From Cryptomeria japonica (taxonomy: Eukaryota; Streptophyta; Pinopsida; Cupressales; Cupressaceae), in assembly GCF_030272615.1 (NCBI RefSeq), contig NC_081409.1:912825840-912889839 (forward strand): a stretch of 64,000 nt of DNA. The letters run 5' to 3'. The position numbers and the translations under genes are program-made. Positions 58,693 to 64,000 of the stretch are shown here, in pieces. Numbering within the stretch: the first letter of the stretch is position 1; each line of letters starts with the position of its first letter. The notes below the pieces were generated by a model that saw nothing but the letters and a program-made list of their open reading frames with translations, made no database searches and was not told the origin of the DNA.

Positions 58693-61600
58693 CATGGGTA
58701 TTTAGAAAAGGGGCACTATTTTTAGATGGTTCTTCCTTGACTTAAAGAGGGTTTCATATAGATTGTTACAGAGGGATTTTCTTTTAAAATATATAAAGTA
58801 GTCAAGGGAAGCATTCTTGGGGATTAGTGTAGTAAAAGTAAGAGTAATTGAAGACATTAAATTATCACAATCCATGTTATTAAATTTTAATGCTTCTAGA
58901 TTTGACTATGTAAAAATTTAAATCTCAACAGTTTGGATCATACTCTACATGATCCTTCATTAGGAAAAGTGAGCTAGAGAAGAGATTGAATTATTATGTA
59001 TGATGATGGGTCATAGAATGATCCAAAACATTGATAGAAAAATTTTCACATGGTCAAATCCAAAATTTTTCAAATTCAAAGCACAATTGAGTTCTTTCAG
59101 TATCTTTTGTATATTTGGGCTTCACTACAAGCCACCACAATTTATTTTTTCAATAATATAGCAACATTTCTAGAAGAACATGACATAAAATTTATTAGGT
59201 GTTAGGGATTTGTTTGGGTTCACTTAAAAGGAATCCAAATTGATACCCTCCTTAGTGAAAGGTACCATTAAGATTCAAATATCTTCACTTGTGATAATGA
59301 AGGGAGTGAATTATAAGAAGTCTATTTGTTCCAACAAGTTTCAATCCCCCTCACTTTTTAGTAATTCACTAAAAAGAAGATTGATTCAACCCTATGAGTT
59401 TAGAATTAGTGAGAGATTCTACTCTATGACATTTTATAGAAGAGATTATTTTAGCTTCTTATTTCCTTGGTTAAGTTGTGAAAATGTTTTATGCTGTTCA
59501 CCTTTACCTAGCTAAATTTCTCAATAATTTTATCTCTACATTTAATATTTCTTTTTCTTGTATCTATCTATCAGTTTTGAGATAGGAGATCTTGCCTTCA
59601 TGAATTGATCCTTGTTTATCTCTCTAACTCTAATTAATTTATTTAGAGTGTTTAGTTTCATTTTAATCCTTTCCTTTTCTATATATTATTATGAAAAATT
59701 TGTATTATTGTTCCAATATTTATGAATATTTAGGACTACAATTTTTTTCCTAGAGCATACATCTTGGTGCTTCTTACTTTTAGAATCTTACTCCTCTAAT
59801 GTTTGATAAGATAGATATGAACCTGATTGACCTTAAACTACATGTTTTTGAAGATCAAGGTGCATTTGGGGTTTAGATGATCTTCCATGACTAAGTCAAA
59901 AGAAAGTGATATAAACCTATTTTAAAATTTCTAGTATCATTATGCTCCAGCCATTTGGAAAAGATAAAAAAAAATATCCATTCTCTTAACTCTTTTTATC
60001 AAACCTAGCATTTTGTTTGTCCATGTGAGTACTCCATTCCCAGTTAATAAATAAGAGTGTATTCATCTAGATAAATGAATTAAAATCAATTTGTGATTGA
60101 GTGGCCCTTCTTATACCTCCTTGTTTGTCATTTTAGGTCAATATTATAATAAATATTCACATAGCATGCATAATTAATTTATTTATGATGGGCTTTATAA
60201 TGTAATAAATTTTCTCCTAAAGTTATCTCCTAAGGGTGGGGCAATTAGGTCCATATATGATGAAAATACAAATAAATAGTTTGAAGGTAATATTAGTTAC
60301 CTAAAAGATATTCCAATTGATTATTTGGTTTATATCCTACCTATTTGATAAATTTGAGAAATCATTAGAGGTACCTTTTGCTTCCATAGATGAGGTATCC
60401 ATTCATGCTAAAGTTGTGATAGCTTATTTGCCTTTTTATAGAATTAATTAAACTTTTGTAAAAGGATGATGTCTAGTTTATGCATGTATGTATGAATGGG
60501 AGGAGCATGTCAAAATAGGAATCCAAGTGTCTTAAAAGCCTCCAAGACCCTAGTTAACAAAGACTCCTTAGGCTAGCCACCAAGAGAGTGTAGGGTATGT
60601 ATAAAAACTACTTTGAAATTGCTAGTCAAACTAGTCCACATAGTATTGGAAACATAAGAAACTACGTGAAAAAAATGGTACATAGACTTTAGCATCATGA
60701 AAATGATATTTTTAAATCTTGACACTCTATGTTTGAAGATGAGGACAATAGACCATAGAATATGGGTAGCGTGATTTCCTTCTCTATAATAATGGTTGAA
60801 TTAATATGAAGTAAAGTAATCCTTATGTTGTCTATGAGGCAAAAAAAAAGGGTTATTTTATTCAAGAAAGAAATCAACCTTATGGTGGTCATAAAGGATC
60901 CCTTTTCTGCTATAATTGATGCAATAATATTATGGTGGTCATAAAACTACAGACCACTCAAAAAAATAAAAACAAAAAATTCACCAAAATATCATCTCAT
61001 AGTAATAAGACACAATAATCAGAAACCACAACATTATATAAATTTAACAACATGTTTTCATGTACACCATATAATTAGGTTTTTCATTTTTGACCATTAA
61101 TGTGATTTTAATTGTGGATTTATAAATTATGACTTTTGTCTCAACCTTAGTACCGGAAACTAAGATTGGGTAAAGCTAAGTTCCTCATTCTTTTAGGTTG
61201 AGCTGCTCAAACTTAGGGCCAAACACTTGCTGATGCAAACTAGGTCAGCTTGGTGACCCACCAGAACAAAAACTTTGCAAAACATACTTGTGGATAATGT
61301 GCATAAAAGATTTTGTCCAAAAAATTCTACACAGATTATCTAGTAGAGCTCTAGATGTATATCTTCCGCAGAAAATCTTGTCGAAATCAAAACAAAATCC
61401 TCAAGTGAAATTGAGAAGCCCCACAGCTGTAGCCCTTATAAATATTTGGTATACATTGCTTCTGGTCATAAATACTCATGCCATGTCTATAAATAAAGAA
61501 AGTAAGGAGAATTTGAATATCAAAATGAATTATCGAGATTCAGAAGAATGATTGCATACCTTGTGCCCTGCAGGAGTGGAATGGCAATTGTTGGGAATTC

Positions 61601-62389
61601 TCATATTGTTGTGGAAAAGAATGAGGATTTGTCGCATCGCCATTCTCTTCCACAACAATATGACAAATTCCCAACAAAGTTAACCTCCCAATTCTGGAAT
61701 CTTGAAGTTCTTGAGATAGTAGGTTCGATCCACACTTTCTTCCGAGAGACCAGAATTTTGGCTGCTCTAATTTTCATTTCCTTCAGTCTTTTACCTCTTC
61801 TCTGTTTTTAAAGCAGAGATTGAAGATAAGTGAAGTTCCAGCGTAAGAATGCACTAGCATGCACCAACATGCAATAGACTTAGGATACTTAATTTCTTGT
61901 TTTACTTTTCAGCGTATAGTTTTGAAATAATAGTTACCTTTTTCCCAGCCAATAATGCATGCTCTATTTTTAGGTGTTTATGCCCTGCTTTTTAGACAGT
62001 TCGAATCCTTTATAAATTGGGAACAACTTTGTATTTTTTTTAAGCTGCAATAAAGAAATTCCGTGTGCAGTTCTGAAACAGGGCACACTGTTTTTAATTC
62101 TGAGTTGTGATTTTTATAACTCTGCAGTTATTTATTTATTTATTTTCTGTCATAATTATATTAGCTTGTCAGCTGGCCTTAGGAACAGGGCTCTTTTCCA
62201 ATTCTACAGAGATTAATGTTTTTAATGCACCCTTTTTAATGCTTTTTTACATCCAGCGAGGACAACCTTCTTGCATCAACCATTAAGGACAATGCTTTGA
62301 ACCATCATGCAGTTTATACAGTTGTGGACGGCTTAGTCTTAAATATCACATACTAAGTTTTGACTCTTAGGCTTAAAAGTGTTAAACAC
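58693..62389. other. no recognisable gene; AT-rich sequence
   Basis: Short frames only. The frame at 59240-59515 and those at 61288-61811 show no domain I can name; the phrase LTSQFWNLEVLEIVG at about 61679-61725 is only vaguely like a leucine-rich repeat. The one structured item is the hairpin at 61588-61677. Confidence 0.5.
61588..61677. repeat. near-perfect hairpin, 36-bp arms and 17-nt loop
   Basis: Left arm 61588-61623 (TTGTTGGGAATTC... to AAGAATG) pairs with right arm 61641-61677 (CATTCTCTTCC... to CCCAACAA), with one mismatch and a one-base bulge region. The size is in the range of a small-RNA fold-back or a short inverted repeat. No known miRNA is recognised. Confidence 0.75.
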
Positions 62390-63234
62390 TCAGAGTTGAC
62401 TGAGGGGCATGTCATCATCGGTTTCAAGGAAAGGTGAGATAGTGAAGACATAAATGTTAGTGGCATCACTATTTGAACTGCTCATGATAGATTCAGTGCT
62501 TGGATTCCAAAATGATTCTATCCAAGCTTTAGGACATGTTTTGATGAGAGGAGGAATTTCACATTTATCTTCCATAGGCAAATCGTCAGGGTCAATGAAG
62601 ACATTATCTAGGGCATAGGAGCTAGAGGAATAAGAGTCCCACTCCCATTCATTAGAATTAGTTTCAGGTTGGGTGTCCTCAGGTGTCGTTTCATCATCAA
62701 AATCATGCCCTTTTTCACACGTAGTCACTTTGGTAGATGACCTGTCCCGATTCGCAATGGTACAAAACCTAAACCCAAAGTTCTATGTCGCATCTCAAGT
62801 ATGATTGGCTCTAATCTTCCTTTTTTGTCAGGGCCCAAACCATTGCATCCATCATATCCATTCTTCTGCATTATGGTACACCCTTTACCATATTGTTCTA
62901 CTGGTAATTGAATAGGTGAAGTGTCTACCGTGTCAGCTTCATCTTTATAAAGCCAATCTGATACATTGTCATCCAAAGTTTCTTTGTTTAGCTCACCCCA
63001 CTTTGTGAGTGTGGTGGGGGGTTGATATTGGATGAATGTTTTAGATTCCTTTTGCAACAAATGTGGTTTCCCATGTGATTTTGGTGACATAGGCAGCTTG
63101 CCAATAAGAAAGGTATGGGTCATTGAATACTCTCCACAACCTTGATCTTGTATTTTCATCTTACCCTTGATAGATTCTAACAATGTATTGGGATCAATAT
63201 AATTAGGCAAGGACACCTCTCTATTTACTAGCAC
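62390..63234 (-). pseudogene. gypsy G-patch region and downstream linker
   Basis: The minus-strand frame opens LVNREVSLPNYIDPNTLLES and carries a G-patch-like motif, KNGYDGCNGLGPDKKGRLEP (near 62800-62860), then MRHRTLGLGFVPLRIG and a stop at 62725. After a frameshift near 62728 the second frame reads TTCEKGHDFDDETTPEDTQP and an acidic, Ser-rich stretch to a TGA at 62390. G-patch domains following the protease are known in plant Tat-like gypsy elements, which matches the protease immediately upstream in the same frame. RT should follow but is absent. Confidence 0.7.
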
Positions 63235-63321
63235 TTGTTGTTGCAGAGTATCCTTCAGGTTAGCACAAAATTGAAACAGATTAGGATCTCTAGGAATTGC
63301 TATCTTGATTCCATTGTATGA

Positions 63322-63938
63322 TTATTTCAGACACTGGTGATAAATCGAAGGAACTGCTTTCATTGCATGAATCCATGAACGACCTAGAATCATATTATAA
63401 GGGAGGTCTAGATCTAGCACTTGCAACAAAGTGTTCTCTATTGCTAGACCTACTCTAATAGGCAAGACAATCACTCTTTTAGATGGGCGTTCAACATCAT
63501 CATAGACTTTTATTGTTATCTTCCTTGAAGGATGTATGCCATTTTTAGAGTAACCAAGGCCAATTATGACTCTCATAGTGCATATATTTAGGCTTGCTCC
63601 ACCATCTATCAAAACTCGTTTGATTTTTGCAATTATGGATGAACACTTCGAGATGGAGGGGATCATTATGATGGGTTTTATTGCAAGGTATATCTTTGTT
63701 CGGAAAGGCAACATGCTGAGAAGTAGCAAGGTGTCCTATCCTAGCTTGAAATTGGTCAACATCAATATCAGTAGGTATCGTTGACTCAGTCAGGGCTTTG
63801 TCTAAGACAACGCAATGCATGGGAGACATTTTTAACAGCTCAAGGATAGAAATTTTTGCAAGTGTTTTTCCCAAATGGTTAAAGAGATTGTATTGGCTCG
63901 TTGAGGTTATTTTAGGAGGATTGGAAGGTGTTTCTTTT
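63322..63938 (-). pseudogene. gypsy aspartic protease (Tat-like)
   Basis: From about 63938 the minus strand reads SQYNLFNHLGKTLAKISILE, then IDVDQFQARIGHLATSQHVA and HHNDPLHLEVFIHNCK. After a frameshift near 63610 comes the protease core KRVLIDGGASLNICT (Asp-Gly-Gly active site), MILGRSWIHAMKAVPSIYHQ and CLK with a TAA at 63322-63324. The frame continues past that stop into the G-patch region. Gag would lie to the right, outside or degraded. Confidence 0.8.
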
Positions 63939-64000
63939 AAGACTATTTTTTATCAGTGAGTGCTCACTGCACATGAGGAATCTTGTTCTTTTTATCCTTA

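Noticed and set aside
61288-61811. Two short ORFs that might be a leucine-rich-repeat gene
   Set aside because: Only one vague phrase resembles LRR; no repeated LxxLxL pattern and no NB-ARC motif on either strand.
1-64000. tRNA, rRNA or organelle sequence
   Set aside because: No cloverleaf with A/B boxes, no rRNA core motifs and no plastid or mitochondrial genes were recognised. Only tRNA-complementary primer sites are present.

Overview
The window looks like repeat-dominated nuclear DNA from a seed plant with a large genome. It is AT-rich, has no intact host gene that I can recognise, and nearly every coding stretch belongs to an LTR retrotransposon carrying stop codons. A gymnosperm-type genome is plausible, but the sequence alone does not settle the taxon.

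Layout. (1) 1-6617: 5' part of a minus-strand Ty3/gypsy element (long LTR, Met-type primer site, gag, zinc knuckle, protease, start of RT). Its LTR seems to sit in an older plus-strand gypsy protease fragment (6610-7261). (2) 7262-11227: no recognisable gene. (3) 11228-48710: a degraded plus-strand Ty1/copia element, D, split into three pieces by two nested insertions. Element A (11516-27820, TSD CCTAC) is a gag-only element with ~1.02 kb LTRs and a tRNA-Lys-type primer site; copia element B (15403-22585) is inserted in its gag. Element C (28260-47395, TSD AGAAC) is a 19 kb minus-strand gag-plus-protease-like element. C has been rearranged into a partly palindromic, mosaic cluster with six full or partial LTRs, inverted gag copies and a captured plant-mobile-domain gene fragment. 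(4) 48711-58692: copia element E, a close relative of D. Its 5' LTR is fused to D's integrase region and is itself interrupted by F (48883-52336), a small minus-strand non-autonomous element whose only ORF is a coiled-coil protein unlike gag or pol. (5) 58693-62389: no recognised gene, but one strong 36-bp hairpin. (6) 62390-63938: minus-strand gypsy protease plus G-patch pseudogene.

How the parts relate. B and E keep all copia domains in recognisable but mutated form. A, C and F have LTRs, primer sites and polypurine tracts but no RT or integrase, so they would depend on enzymes supplied by other elements. F shares its LTR-terminal motifs, Met-type PBS and PPT with the copia elements, which makes it a candidate passenger of that family. 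The nesting gives a relative order: D before A and before C; A before B; E before F.

Most notable are the C cluster (3.9 kb inverted repeat, template-switch mosaic, captured gene fragment, GGCGCC hairpins), the F element with its novel ORF, and the gag-only element A.
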